Origin: Chitinophaga sp. E66
GTDB lineage: Bacteria; Bacteroidota; Bacteroidia; Chitinophagales; Chitinophagaceae
Reading direction: 5' to 3'
Length of the DNA: 64,000 nucleotides
Assembly (NCBI GenBank): GCA_019285755.1
Contig: CP079103.1
Span: 3,100,001 to 3,164,000 of the forward strand
The notes under the pieces were generated by a model. That model was given only the letters and a program-made list of their open reading frames with translations, searched no databases and was not told the DNA's origin. This document shows, one piece after another, positions 42,330 to 53,881 of the stretch; the stretch's first letter is position 1, and each line of letters starts with the position of its first letter. Made by a program: the position numbers and the translations under genes.

Positions 42330-43967
42330 CTATTCCAGTTCCGTGACGATGATGAACTGATCGGTCACCGGGATGGAGAATTGCAGGATGTGATCGAAGA
42401 ACGCCGGCCCGTATTCCGCGTAGTACGGGAGGAAGTTCTCCTTCCTTTCCTGTAACGAATTGCCGGGAAACAGGCGGTCTTTCAGCGTCTGGATCTGCTC
42501 CGTCTGCCAGGCGAACTTCTTCTTCTCCGCCCGCAGGAACTTGTGCTCCATCTTTCCGATCGACTTAATAGCCCTGGAACGCTCGGCGTTCACGCTGGCT
42601 ACGAGGGTCACGTCGATCTGCTTCGCCTTCTCCTCTAATTCATTGAACAGCTTTTCCACCGCCGCATATTCTTCCCGCAGCACGAGGCTGGCGTTGGTAT
42701 GGGCGTGAACGAACTTGCTGACCAGCAGGCCCGTGTCTTCGAACAATGCATCTGGCGAAAGCCCCAGCTTTGCCAGCCGCGCATGCTCCTCGCGGCGTAC
42801 CCATAAAAACGAGTTCCGGAGCAAGATCACCGGGTAAGGCACCTTATGGTATTGGAAAAGGTCTTTCAGTTCGAGCCAGTATGCCACCTCGCCGCCGCCG
42901 CCGATGAAAGCGATGTTGGGAAGGATCGTTTCCTGCAGTATTCCCCGCAGAATAACATTGGGGCTGAACCGCTCCGGATGGGCTTCCAGTTCGTTCAGCA
43001 ATTCGTCGCGCGTAAAGGACAATGTTGTGTGTAGAACTTTCCACAGTTCCCCATCTTTCACGATCCGCTCACGCTTGTTATCAATCAGGTAGAAAAGATT
43101 TATTTCTCTTGGTGTCGCCTGAACCTTGAAATGGGCTGACAGTTTGTCGATCGTTTTGGACACGATCTGCTCCGAGCTTTGTTGCAGCAGTTCGTCTTTC
43201 ATGACGGGGATCAGCTGCCGTTTGAAGTTCGGATGGTCCGGTATAAGCACCACCAGGCCATAACAACCGAAGAGCTCATTAACGAGGCTCAGGGTGGCCT
43301 GTTGTATGTTTAGCTGTTCGAGGTATGCCTTGCGGAGGATCTCCGTGAGCTGTGCGCCATGAGGCATGAACCCGATGCTGTCGCCGATCTGCCGGATCAT
43401 GTCTTCCAGGCCTTCCGTATGCATACGCCCTACCGCGCCTGTCTGGTCCGTCTGCCAGGTGAGCTTCTTCCCATCGAGCCAGATGGAGCCCAGCTCGTCC
43501 AGGTCGGCGTCTTCGCTACCCATATAATAGACGGGGACGAAGTGCTTGCCGGGGTATTGGCGGGCAAGTTCCTGCGTCAGTTTGACGGTCTGGAGGATTT
43601 TATAGGCGAAATAGAGGAAACCGGTGAAAATATTGGGCTGATGGGCGGTACAGACCGTAAAGGTGTTGGTGGCCTGCAGCAGTCCGATGTTAGCGCGGAC
43701 TTCCTCCCGGATCTCCAGGTGGCCGTATTGCTGATAGAGCGTTTCTGCCAGGATGTCCCGGCGCAGGGGTTGCCCTTCCTTGACCTTCATGGCCATGGCA
43801 AAATCAGGCTCTATGGGGCTGTAAGTGTAAAAATCCCGCAGCGGAGGCTGTCCGGACAGGAAGTTGGCGATAATAGGACTAAAGTAACCTGTCTCTGCAA
43901 TCGGTATCGTATGGAAAGCTATGCCCGGATGTATGTGTTGGATCACTGAATCTTTATTTGAGGACAC
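42330..43967 (-). CDS. bshC: Bacillithiol biosynthesis enzyme BshC
   Basis: An intact 545-residue protein that adds cysteine to glucosamine-malate, the last step to the low-molecular-weight thiol bacillithiol. Family motifs are TAHQPNIFTGFLYF near residue 110, YYMGSEDADLDE, and IAFIGGGGEVAYWLELK near residue 350. A coiled-coil segment rich in Lys and Glu lies near the C-terminus. The start is GTG at 43967; a second GTG at 43946 (reading MIQHIHPGIAF) is equally possible, because a -7-like TAAATTCG overlaps the first. bshA and bshB are not in the window. Confidence 0.93.
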   Translation of the reverse strand: MSSNKDSVIQHIHPGIAFHTIPIAETGYFSPIIANFLSGQPPLRDFYTYSPIEPDFAMAMKVKEGQPLRRDILAETLYQQYGHLEIREEVRANIGLLQATNTFTVCTAHQPNIFTGFLYFAYKILQTVKLTQELARQYPGKHFVPVYYMGSEDADLDELGSIWLDGKKLTWQTDQTGAVGRMHTEGLEDMIRQIGDSIGFMPHGAQLTEILRKAYLEQLNIQQATLSLVNELFGCYGLVVLIPDHPNFKRQLIPVMKDELLQQSSEQIVSKTIDKLSAHFKVQATPREINLFYLIDNKRERIVKDGELWKVLHTTLSFTRDELLNELEAHPERFSPNVILRGILQETILPNIAFIGGGGEVAYWLELKDLFQYHKVPYPVILLRNSFLWVRREEHARLAKLGLSPDALFEDTGLLVSKFVHAHTNASLVLREEYAAVEKLFNELEEKAKQIDVTLVASVNAERSRAIKSIGKMEHKFLRAEKKKFAWQTEQIQTLKDRLFPGNSLQERKENFLPYYAEYGPAFFDHILQFSIPVTDQFIIVTELE

Positions 43968-44052
43968 GAATTTACGTCAATTACGCATTACGAATCTACA
44001 CAATTCCCGACTGCCATTTCTGCCACTTATCATATTTGCAACGATTGCTATT

Positions 44053-44070
44053 GATTGTGGCACAACAATC
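44053..44070. promoter_or_regulatory. Inverted repeat before the GT4 fusion gene
   Basis: GATTGT and ACAATC are separated by 6 bases. The right arm is part of AACAATCTGGC, which recurs at 51735-51745 in the glgA upstream region. It may be an operator shared by the two halves of the cluster. Confidence 0.3.
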
Positions 44071-44144
44071 TGGCGTCAGATTTGTAAAATCTACGTTGAC
44101 CCAGACAGGAATTCTACACTTAGCTTTTAAAAACTAGTTATTCT

Positions 44145-46415
44145 ATGAGAATTGCATATATAGCCTCGTATTACCCCGTGAGTGCGGAATAGCGACCTTT
44201 ACAGAACATCTGATCAAGGCCATGCGGTGCCAGGAAGCATCGCCGGAAGTAAGCGTCATCGCCATGAATGACGAAGGACAGGTTTACGATTACCCGCCAG
44301 AGGTCGCCTTTACCGTCCGGCAGCAGCATATGCAGGATTACCTTGACGCGGCAGACTGGGTGAACAACAACGGAATCGACCTGGTAGTGGTTCAGCATGA
44401 ATTCGGCATATTCGGCGGAGAGAGCGGCATTTTCCTGCTCCCTTTCCTGAACAGGCTGAAGGTTCCTTTCATCGCTACCTTCCATACGGTATTAAAAGAG
44501 CCTTCATTTAACCAGAAGAGCATCGTCCGGGAAATATCCCGATTGGCGGAGCGCGTAGTGGTGATGAGCCGGCTGGCCATTTCCTTCCTGGAGAATATTT
44601 ATGAAGTCCCTTCAGATAAAATATCTCACATCCCGCACGGCGTTCCCGACTTCGAGAAACTGAAGATCAACGCCGATATCGTGCCCGATACGCTGCGCGA
44701 CCGGAAAGTGATATTCACCTTCGGGCTCCTGAGCCGCAATAAAGGCATCGAAACCGTGATCAACGCATTGCCGCAGGTAATTGCCCGGCACCCAGACATC
44801 ATGTACGTGGTTGCAGGAAAACCCATCCCGGCGTTCTCCGCAACTCCGGTGAGGAATATCGCCACAGCCTGCAACGGCTCGCGGCCGACCTGGGGATTTC
44901 CGACCACGTGATGTTCCTGGACGAGTTCCTTTCGGAAGACGATCTCTTCGCCTGGCTCACCCGCAGCCAGATTTATGTGACGCCTTACCTGAGCGAGGCC
45001 CAGATTACCAGCGGTACTTTGACTTACGCCCTGGGCGCCGGCGCCGCAGTACTGTCCACGCCTTACTGGTATGCCAGCGAACTGCTGGCCAATGGCCGCG
45101 GCAAGCTGTTCGGCTTCGCGCAGCATGAAGCCCTCGGGCAAATGATCCTCTCGCTGTTCGACGAGCCCGCCAAACTGGAAGCCCTCCGCGAGAACGCCTT
45201 CGAGTATGGCCGTGAGCTCCAATGGAGCCGGATGGGCGGCCGATATCTGCAGCTGGCAGTGAAAGTCCTCAGCACGCCGCGCCCCGCCGTGCTCCCCGGC
45301 CCCATGCCCGACCCCGCCGGCCTTCCGCCCTCAACCTCACGCATATCCGGAGGCTGACAGACGATACCGGCATCGTACAACACGCCAAATACGGCATCCC
45401 CAACCTGAAAGAGGGCTATTGCCTCGACGATAACTCCCGCGCGCTGATGATGGTCCTCATGGCCCAACAATACCGCAAAGGGAAAGAAGGTCAGGATCTC
45501 CTCCCGGTATACCTCAGCTTCATTCACTACATGCAAACGCCGGACGGCAACTTCAGGAACTTCCTGAGCTTCAGCCGGCAGTACCTGGATGAAGTGGGAT
45601 CGGAAGATTCTTTCGGCCGCACCGTATGGGCGCTGGGATATCTCATCCGATTCGCCCCCAACAATTCTTACCGCGAATTTGCGTATGAATTGTACCACCG
45701 CTCCATCCAGCACTTCGACGCGCTGGAACACCTGCGCGGCAGGGCCAACAGTGTAATAGGCGTATGTCATTATATACTGCAGCACCCTGCAGACGAAGGA
45801 ATGATCCATATCCTCAACCGGCTGGTGCAACCACTGGTCGATGCCTGGAACAAAAACGCTACGGAAGACTGGCGCTGGTATGAGAAGTCGATGACGTACG
45901 ACAACGGCATCCTTCCCCTGGCCATGCTCCACGCGGCGGAAGTCACCGGCAACGATAAGTGGCGAGAAATCGCGCTCGACAGCCTATCCTTCCTGGAAAA
46001 CCTCACCATGGCGCATGGTTATTTTTCGCCCGTGGGCAACGATGGCTGGCATTGCGAAGGCGGCGCCTGTCCACTGTTCGACCAGCAGGCGATCGAAACC
46101 ATGGCCATGGTCCTCTTGTACCAGCAGGCGCACACCATGACCGGCAACAGCGAGTATCTCCGCAAGATGTACAACTGCTACCAGTGGTTCCTCGGTGAAA
46201 ACGTGCTCCGCATTCCGCTGTACGACCATGAGACCCATGGCTGCTGCGACGGGCTTTCCCGCGAAGGCCTGAACCGCAACCAGGGAGCCGAATCCACATT
46301 GGCATACTTCATTTCGCACCTCGCCGTACTGCAATCCTGCGAAGCGTTGCCAAAGCCGGAAAAGAACGTTCGGACTACCATTATCACGGCCAACGTTGTA
46401 AGTAAAATAAGTTAA
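44145..46415 (+). CDS. GT4 glycosyltransferase fused to an alpha-barrel domain, frameshifted
   Basis: A two-domain protein of about 757 residues. Residues 1-380 form a GT-B group 1 transferase: MRIAYIASYYPRECGIATFT, VVQHEFGIFGG, FGLLSRNKGIETVI, and a donor domain with a degenerate second Glu. Residues 400-757 resemble an alpha/alpha-barrel sugar-active domain, with LTDDTGIVQHAKYGIPNLKE, GYCLDDNSRALMM, WYEKSMTYDNGILPLAML and EGACPLFDQQAIETMAMV-like segments whose acidic residues could be catalytic. Three omitted bases lie near 44,180, 44,855 and 45,340; the first makes an early stop. It starts a rightward pair with the next GT4 (6 bases apart). The product sugar is unknown. Confidence 0.82.
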
Positions 46416-46421
46416 CTCGAC

Positions 46422-47459
46422 ATGAAAATAGCTATTCTCGCTCCCGTAGCCTGGCGGACACCACCCGTCCACTACGGGCCCGGGAACAGATTGCGTCCAG
46501 CGTCACGGAGGGATTGGTCCGCCGTGGCCTGGACGTAACCCTGTTTGCCACAAACAACTCGCTGACCAGCGCAAAGCTGCAGGCCATCTGCCCCGTCGGC
46601 TATGAGGAAGACCGTACGCTCGACGCGAAGGTGCAGGAGTGCATGCATATCAGCCTGCTGATGGAAGAAGCGCGTCACTTCGACATAATTCATAACCACT
46701 TTGACTTCCACCCGCTGACCTATAGCAGGCTCATCCGGCCGCCGATGGTAACGACCATCCATGGCTTCTCTTCGGAGAAGATCCTGCCGGTCTTCCAGCG
46801 GTATAATGCGAATTCGCATTACGTCTCGATCAGCGAATCGGACCGCCATCCATCACTGCGTTATGCCGCAACGGTGTATAACGGAATTGATCCCTCACAA
46901 TTTGATTTCGTCGATACCCCGGGCGAATACCTCCTGTTCTTCGGAAGGATCCATCCGGACAAAGGCGCGCACGACGCGATCCGGATCGCCCAGCTGACTG
47001 GCAGGCAATTGATCTTCGCCGGCATCGTGCAGGACGCGGATTACTTTAAGGAACAAGTGGAACCTTTCATTGATGGCGAGCAGATAAAATTCGTTGGCGC
47101 CGCCGGCCGGAAGAGCGCCGAAGGCTGATGGGCGGCGCCCTGGCGCTGTTGCACCCCATTCATTTCGACGAACCTTTCGGCCTTAGCGTAGCGGAAGCCA
47201 TGATGTGCGGAACACCCGTTATTGCCTATAACCGTGGCTCAATGCCCGAGCTGATCAGAACAGGCGAAACTGGTTTCCTGGTAAAGATGTCGCGGAAGCG
47301 GCGGCTTCCGTAGCTGATATACCGTCGATAGACCGCCGGCAGTGCCGAAAGTGGTCGGAATCGCGGTTTAGCGTAGACAGGATGGTGGATGATTATGTGG
47401 AGGTATACAGGCAGGTGCTGGAACAATCTCCGCACCGCCTGCAAAGGGTGCCTGGATAA
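46422..47459 (+). CDS. Glycosyltransferase family 4, frameshifted
   Basis: A GT-B transferase of about 346 residues. The N-terminus reads MKIAILAPVAWRTPPVHYGP, typical of the AviGT4/mannosyltransferase-like group. Then come DIIHNHFDFHPL, YVSISESDR, YNGIDPSQF, LFFGRIHPDKGAHDAI, and the donor motif HPIHFDEPFGLSVAEAMMCG with both glutamates of E-x7-E. Three omitted bases lie near 46,477, 47,111 and 47,288. The gene is 6 bases after the GT4 fusion and meets the GH130 gene tail to tail with 3 bases between. Confidence 0.87.
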
Positions 47460-47462
47460 GGA

Positions 47463-48923
47463 TTACCCTTCTTTTACTTTTTGCAACAGATCTTTCAGAT
47501 GTACGGTCGCGAAGGTGGAGGCGTAGTCCGACAGTCCATATGGTATGAGCAGCTCTTCATTATGAATGAGGGCGCCGCAGCTGTAGAGGACATTGGGCAC
47601 GTACCCTTCGCGTTCGTCTTTATTGGGGATAATGAGCGGTTCGCGCAGCCGGCCGATCTCGATCTTGGGATCCTCCAGGTCAAGCAGCGTGGCCCCAGGC
47701 AGTAGGTGCGCATGGGCCCCTACCCGTGCGTGATCACGAGCCAGCCTTCCGGCGTTTCTATGGGTGATCCACAATTACCGATCTGGACGAACTCCAGGGG
47801 TATTTCGGGGTTTGCAGGATCTCGGGGTTCTCCCAGATATTGATCCTGTCAGAATACATGATATAGTTGTTCATCCCGTCGATGCGCGACATCATCGCGT
47901 ATTTCCCTTTGATCTTCCGCGGGAACAGCGCCAGGTTCTTGTTCTGTGCGCCTTCGCCATAGAGCGGCATGATCTTGAAATGATAAAAATCCCGCGTCTG
48001 CAACAGCTTCGGCTGGATGGTCACCCCGTCGAATGCCGTATAGGTCGCGTAATAGGTTACCCCGCTTTTATCTCCCGTATATTTCACGAAACGCGCGTCT
48101 TCTATACCCCGGCTTTCCGCGTCGGAATAGGGGAAGATCACCCGGTCGGAGATATCGGTATCCAGCGAGAAGTTGATTTCATAATAGCTGTCGGCCAGCC
48201 ATAACAGCCTTTCGAGGTTGCGTTTCAGCAGATGGTCTACCTGGTAGCGCTGTTGCATCTCGCGGATCACTTTCTTCAGCCCTACGTAATCAAACGTATC
48301 CGGCAATGACCCGGCCACTTCCCGCAATACGGAATCGGGCAGGCTGATAGATACGGCGTTCTGGAAGAATACCTGTTTGTGGTAGATGGTGTTGCGAATT
48401 ATATCCGGTTCGTCGACATAATTCCCCGCCGGGATGATGGTAACGTTGTTATCGCGGTCCACTATAGCCTGGCGGAACACGATGGAAGATACGTGCCCTT
48501 CCCCTACCGCCCGGAAGCTGAGGATGACGCGTTTTCTCCTTCTTCCAGGTTACTCTGGTCGGGATCTTCGACGATGGAGGGATTGAAAAATGCAGCCGAT
48601 TCGATGGAGAACTCATTGGTGAAATAGGAACCGATGAGCAGCTTCTTCTTCATGTCTATCTGATCATAATCCAGGCCCAGCGCCTGTACGAGGGGCTTCA
48701 CCTTTTCAGCGTGCCGCTCAAATATCCGGGTGATATTCCTGTGCCGCCGCGAGAAGTCGCGGAGCAACGGAATGATCGCCTTTTCTACATCCGTATCGGA
48801 CATTTCCGTTACTCTGAGGATAATGCCCTTTGCCCGGGCGTCTCCGTTAAAGAAGAACCGGGCCACTACCCGTTTGAGATCCGGGGTGATCTTGGTCTTC
48901 TGCCTTTCGATGGGTATGCGCAT
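47463..48923 (-). CDS. GH130 beta-mannoside phosphorylase-like protein, frameshifted
   Basis: A five-bladed propeller enzyme of about 487 residues of family GH130. Members phosphorolyse beta-mannosides to mannose 1-phosphate, with some hydrolases in the family. Signatures are ESAAFFNPSIVEDPDQS, RGIEDARFVKY, and GSPIETPEGWLVITHGVG near residue 390, which holds phosphate- and sugar-binding residues. Three omitted bases lie near 48,530, 47,795 and 47,725. It is the last gene of the leftward glgA-glgC-GH130 run, 33 bases from glgC. Its presence suggests the cluster handles a mannose-containing sugar as well as ADP-glucose. Confidence 0.87.
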
Positions 48924-48956
48924 ATTCGGTAGTTTTAAAGCCCTGCGCCCGCCGGA

Positions 48957-50226
48957 TCAACATTGGAATCCGTCGTGCAGCACAGCCCCTTTCTTCACAA
49001 CAACAATGCCATCCTTCACTGTATACTTTTCGAAATCGCCATCTTCCAAATGCTTGCCACCGTTGATTCTTACATCATTCCCGATGCAGGCGTTCTTGTC
49101 GATAATGGCGTTGTTGATATAGCAACGGTCGCCTATGCCCATAGGCGGACGGCCTTGTGATTTTGCCATGTTGATATCGTCCAGCGTCTGATAGCTGTCG
49201 TTCCCCATCAGGTACGCATTGCTGATGGTAGTCCCTTTCCCGATGCGGGTCCGGATCCCCACTACGCAGCGTTCCAGTCTGCTGGCATTAATGATGCAGC
49301 CGTCCGCGATGAGGGTTTTCTCCAGCGTGGTGCCCGAGATCTTCGCCGGCGGCAACATACGGGCGCGGGAGAAAATGGTCCGCGTATCGTCGAACAGGTT
49401 GAACTGCGGGATATCGTCCGTAAGGCCCAGGTTCGCTTCGAAGAAGGACGAAATGTTCCCGATATCTGTCCAATAGCCTTCATATTGATAGCTCACCACT
49501 TTATGCTCGCCGATGGAATTGGGAATGATCTCCTTTCCGAAGTCGGTCGCGTCCGGCTGACCGGTCAGCAGTTCATACAGCAGTCCTTTATTGAAGATGT
49601 AAATCCCCATGGAAGCGAGGTAATTGCGGCCTTCGCGTTCCATATCAGGGCCGGTGTCGGAAGTCCATTCGGGCAGGAGCTCCTTTTAGGCTTTTCGATG
49701 AAAGCGGAAATGAAGTTGTCGGGATCGGTTTTGAGGATGCCGAACTCGGTGGCTTCGCGGGCGTGCACGGGAATGGTGGCGATGGAGATATCGGCGCCTT
49801 TATCGATGTGGTTGCGGATCATCTCCCGGAAATCCATCTGGTACAGCTGGTCGCCCGAGAGGATGAGGATGTATTTATAATCGAAGTTTTCCAGGTGCCG
49901 GAGGGTCTGCCGCACCGCGTCTGCCGTGCCCTGGAACCAGGTGGGGTTGTCGGGCGTCTGTTCGGCGGCCAGGATATCCACGAACGCTTTACTGAAGCTG
50001 CTGAAGTGGTAAGTGTTCTTGATGTGCTTGTTGAGCGAAGCGGAGTTGAATTGCGTCAGCACGAAAATACGGTGCAGGTCGGCATTCAGGCAGTTGGAAA
50101 TAGGAATATCCACGAGCCGGTATTTGCCGGCAACGGGTACAGCTGGTTTGGAGCGGCTGCGGGTCAGGGATAGAGACGCGTGCCGGCGCCTCCGCCAAGT
50201 ATGATCGAGATTACTTCGTTAGACAT
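48957..50226 (-). CDS. glgC: Glucose-1-phosphate adenylyltransferase GlgC, frameshifted
   Basis: An enzyme of about 423 residues that makes ADP-glucose for glycogen. The N-terminal nucleotidyltransferase motif is [13 protein letters not shown], followed by [20 protein letters not shown], the activator/ATP region, and [13 protein letters not shown] with the metal-binding Asp. The C-terminal left-handed beta-helix includes [20 protein letters not shown]. Two omitted bases lie in a C run near 50,173 and near 49,680. The ATG at 50226 overlaps the glgA stop by 8 bases, so the two are translationally coupled. Confidence 0.95.
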
Positions 50227-51653
50227 AACGTATGGTGTTTATGTAAGGCTGGTATAAAGGTCCATATTGCCGGGCGGCCTTGTTCCAGGAATGATCCTGT
50301 TGCATGCCGGTTTTCCGGATTTTGTTGAATGTTGTTTTGGCGCCAAATAGCGCTAATGCTCTGCCGATGGCATGCCCCAGGTCGCCGGATGTAGGCTGGA
50401 AGAACCGCACGCCGGTACCGCCTTCGTCCCCGAAATCCGTCACCGTATCGCGGAGGCCGCCCGTGGTGCGGACGACCGGGATCGATCCGTACCGCATGGC
50501 GTACATCTGGTTCAGTCCGCAGGGCTCCACGCGCGAAGGCATCAGCAAAAGTCCGCCCCGGCGTATAACCGGTGGCTGAGCGCTTCGTTATAACCGATGT
50601 ACACGCCAAAGTGTTCACCGTTCAGATGCCGCGCCTGTTGCATGAGCCATTCGATATGCGCGTCGCCGCTGCCGAGGATCAGGCAGTTAAATGCGCCGGG
50701 ATGCTCATATAAAGCCCTGCCCACCGCATCGGGGATCAGGTCGGCGCCCTTGTCTCCCACCAGCCGTCCGATAAATACGAACAGCGGCAGGTCCGGATCG
50801 AATTTGTATTCTTCACAGATACTGAGCTTGTTGGCTTTCTTTCCCTTAGTAACATCTTTTATGCCGTAATTGGCGGGGATCATCGGATCGGTCTTAGGAT
50901 CCCATACCTGGTCGTCGATTCCATTCAGGATCCCCGCGCCTTGGCGCTTTCGGCGTTCAGCAGTCCCTCCAGTCCGTTGGCGGCATGGTACAGCTCTTCC
51001 ATATAACTGGGCGATACCGTGTTGATCCGCCAGGCGCATTTGATCGCGGAGGCCAGGGGATTGATGGCCCCGTTCCAGTCGAGCAGCCCGCTCTTCCAGA
51101 GGTCGAACGAAGGGATGAGGTACAATTTATCCCACCCGAACTGTCCCTGGTACTGGGCGTTGTGAATGGTCAGCACGCTGGGGATATGCTGAAGCCCGGC
51201 GTATTTGCGTCCGTATTTTAACAGGAACGGGATAAGGCCGGTATGATGATCGTGGCAATGGACGACATCGGGTTGATGCTGCCATTCGCTGAGCCAGTCC
51301 AGCACGGCCACCTGGAATGCCAGGAACCGTTCGGTATCGTTGGCATATCCGTAAACGTTGGGCGTGTCGAGCAGCCCGGGGATATCTACCTGGTAAAAAT
51401 CGAACCCGAGCGCGTTGCCGCTTTCTTTCCAGACATTAAAGTGAAACCAGTCGTGCCTAACCAAAGCCCGCCCTGGTGAACGAGCTCGAAGGTGTGTTTC
51501 CGCTTTCGCGGAAGGGGTTCCGGTAGGCGGGGATCACCACTTTGGCAATGGCCCCTCCTGGGCCTGGTATTTGGGGAGTGCGCCTACCACATCTGCCAGG
51601 CCGCCTACCTTGGCGGCCGGGTAACATTCCGCGCTTACGTGCAATATTTCCAT
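50219..51653 (-). CDS. glgA: Glycogen synthase GlgA, frameshifted
   Basis: A GT5 starch/glycogen synthase of about 479 residues that extends alpha-1,4-glucan from ADP-glucose. The N-terminus is MEILHVSAECYPAAKVGGLA, with the KVGGLADV motif binding ADP-glucose. Then come VVHCHDHHTGLIPFLL, FVFIGRLVGDKGADLI, and the donor-site MPSRVEPCGLNQMYAMRYG and TTGGLRDTV. About five omitted bases break it, three between 51,590 and 51,460 and two near 50,935 and 50,555. It heads the operon glgA-glgC-GH130. Its upstream region shares the AACAATCTGGC motif with the GT4 fusion gene. Confidence 0.94.
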
Positions 51654-51789
51654 ACTGATTATAAATTAATCCGGAAACTCCAGATTACAAAGGAAACGTG
51701 TATAAAAATATGATCTTCAGCCACCAGTGTGCAAAACAATCTGGCACAGTATTTCGTTTTTAACCACATCACCATTAAAACCTGACGTT

Positions 51790-52300
51790 ATGATCCTCGA
51801 ATCCCTCCGCGCCGAATTCGAACAGGAAGTCAACAGCACCCGCAGGCTCCTGGAAGCGGTCCCCGAAAAAGACATTCAATTCAGGCCCTCCCCGTCTCCT
51901 GGACCATGGGCGAACTGGCCCAGCACATCGCCACGATCTATTACTGGTACGCAGGCACGCTGACCCAATCGGTCTATGACCTCTCGGCCGACCACCTGGA
52001 ACGCGGCGCCCCTGCAGACATCAAAGCCACCCGTGAGCTGTTTGAAAAGAACGTAGCCCTGGCCCGGGAAGCCCTGCAAGGCATTACGGAAGCCAGCCTC
52101 ACCGAAGACTGGACCATGCAGGCCGGCGGCCGGACCGTATTAGGCCCTATGCCCCGGGGCGGTGTGATCGGGGATTCCTGTTCAATCATATATACCACCA
52201 TCGCGGCGAAATGATCGTATACCTGCGGTCTACCGGCAATAAGGTACCTGGTCTGTACGGACCGACTTACGAACAAAGCCAGGCGCAACTGGGGAAATAA
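51790..52300 (+). CDS. DinB-family protein, frameshifted
   Basis: A four-helix protein of about 170 residues of the DinB/YfiT superfamily, putative metal-dependent transferases often tied to thiol cofactors such as bacillithiol. The metal ligands appear as HIATIYYWYAG in the first half and FNHIYHHRGEM near the C-terminus (after repair), giving the usual three-His site. Two omitted bases lie near 51,895 and 52,175. A possible link to bshC is suggested only by family knowledge. The gene is divergent from glgA. Confidence 0.82.
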
Positions 52301-52438
52301 GCAACGAACCGTAACATTTGACAGGCAATTTCCGGCAATTGAACAGGGCGCCCTTCATTCCATAATGCTAATCAGACCGTTTGCGCACCTGTATGGATGG
52401 CCCGGATGGCGATGATAGCCCGTTGGTTGCCATAAGGC

Positions 52439-52446
52439 TACATTTG
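52439..52446 (+). promoter_or_regulatory. -7 box before the lipoprotein gene
   Basis: TACATTTG is a perfect TAnnTTTG box that ends 5 bases before the ATG at 52452. The transcript would begin at or next to the start codon. Confidence 0.5.
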
Positions 52447-52451
52447 GCGTT

Positions 52452-53839
52452 ATGGCATACCAACACTATTTCCGGTTAATCATTGGGCTTTCCCTCTGTA
52501 TCAGCACCTTTTCCTGCTCCAAATCCTCCCCTCAGGATGAGCCACCCAAAGAAGAAGAAGTACCCGGCACGCCGGTGATTACGCCCGCGGCGCCACTACC
52601 GGCGCAGCAGTAACCGCCAGCATCGGGCCGGGAGGAGGGCAACTGTCGACAACTGATAATGCCATCAAACTGGTAGTTCCGGCGGGGGCGCTGACTGCCA
52701 ACCAGACTTTCAGTATTCAGCCGGTGGAAAATATGCTGAGGCCCGATATGGAAGGACGGGCAGCTTATAGGCTTATGCCAGAAAACGTACAATTTGCCAA
52801 ACCCGTTATCGTTACCATGAAATATAACCTGGTAGACCTCACGCCCGGCACCGAAGACGTTTTAAGCATCGCCTACCAGGGATCAAACGGAAAATGGATG
52901 GGAACCAACGCCTCACTCGATAAAGCCACTAAAACGCTGACGGTAGAAACGACGCACTTCAGCGACTATACCTTCTATGAAGCCTACGAGATCTTCTCCA
53001 ACAGGAAAGAACTGGGCGGAGGGGAAGTAGCAGACATCCGGGTGGGCGTACATGCGGTACACCCCGTAACCAGGAACTATATGAAATCCTCACAAAAATC
53101 CCCGCTTCCCACTCCCGTGACAATGAATTATCCTATAGTGAGGCATTTCAGCCCTATGTAACCGAGGTCACCGGCTGGAAAATCATTACCGGCGGCGGCC
53201 AGATTGAGCCGCGCGACAATTTTGCCATGCTGAAAGCCAATGCCAAGTACTTCTCCCCTGAGGTCATCGATAATATAACTACCGCAACCGTGGAAGTAAA
53301 TCTGAAAGGCCTGAAACCCATACCAGACTATCGTGCGCCACGGGGCGGCCGCGAACTGGGACAGCTGATCATGCGTAAATCCATCACCCTGGTTCCTAAC
53401 GCATACATGGTACTGGAAGGAGCCGGGAAATCAGTTACCATGCGGGACAGTGAAATTGACGCGTTCGTTGCAAACGGTCTGACAGGAATAACAGGAATAC
53501 ATCCCGTTACCGGCTGGGGCATCGCATTGAATTTCGGCGGTACCACTGTCGGATCATATGATTGCGGGGAAACTGAACCCAATAACAGGAAAGCGTTTAT
53601 CAGCTTTCACTTCAAAGGAGCTAATGGCACGGAAGAATTTGCCGCGAGCGGTTACTGCCAATCAAATGGCAATACGCAGGAAACTAAATACTCATCAGGC
53701 AAAGTGATCATCAAACGGTTCGATAATGATATGATAGAAGGTGAATTTAGCGGACCGCTGTATGCGCGCAAAACCAACCGGCGGGTGCGAATACGATGTC
53801 AAGACTGTCAACTGTAGGTTCAAAATACGGCGCAGATAG
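52452..53839 (+). CDS. Lipoprotein with ZU5-like domain, unknown function, frameshifted
   Basis: A lipoprotein of about 463 residues. The signal peptide has the lipobox STFSC and is followed by an acidic Pro/Glu linker. A ZU5-like beta domain follows (IGPGGGQLSTTDNAIKLVVP, AGALTANQTFSIQPVEN, then VQFAKPVIVTMKYN). The rest has no family I recognise. Four omitted bases lie near 52,590, 53,095 and 53,770 (two); the repaired C-terminus reads about GGCEYDVKTVNCRFKIRRR. It is probably anchored on the outer membrane. Neighbours give no functional hint. Confidence 0.7.
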
Positions 53840-53881
53840 CCATCTTTCCAGGCGATTCCGGGGTTTTCGTATTTTGCAATC

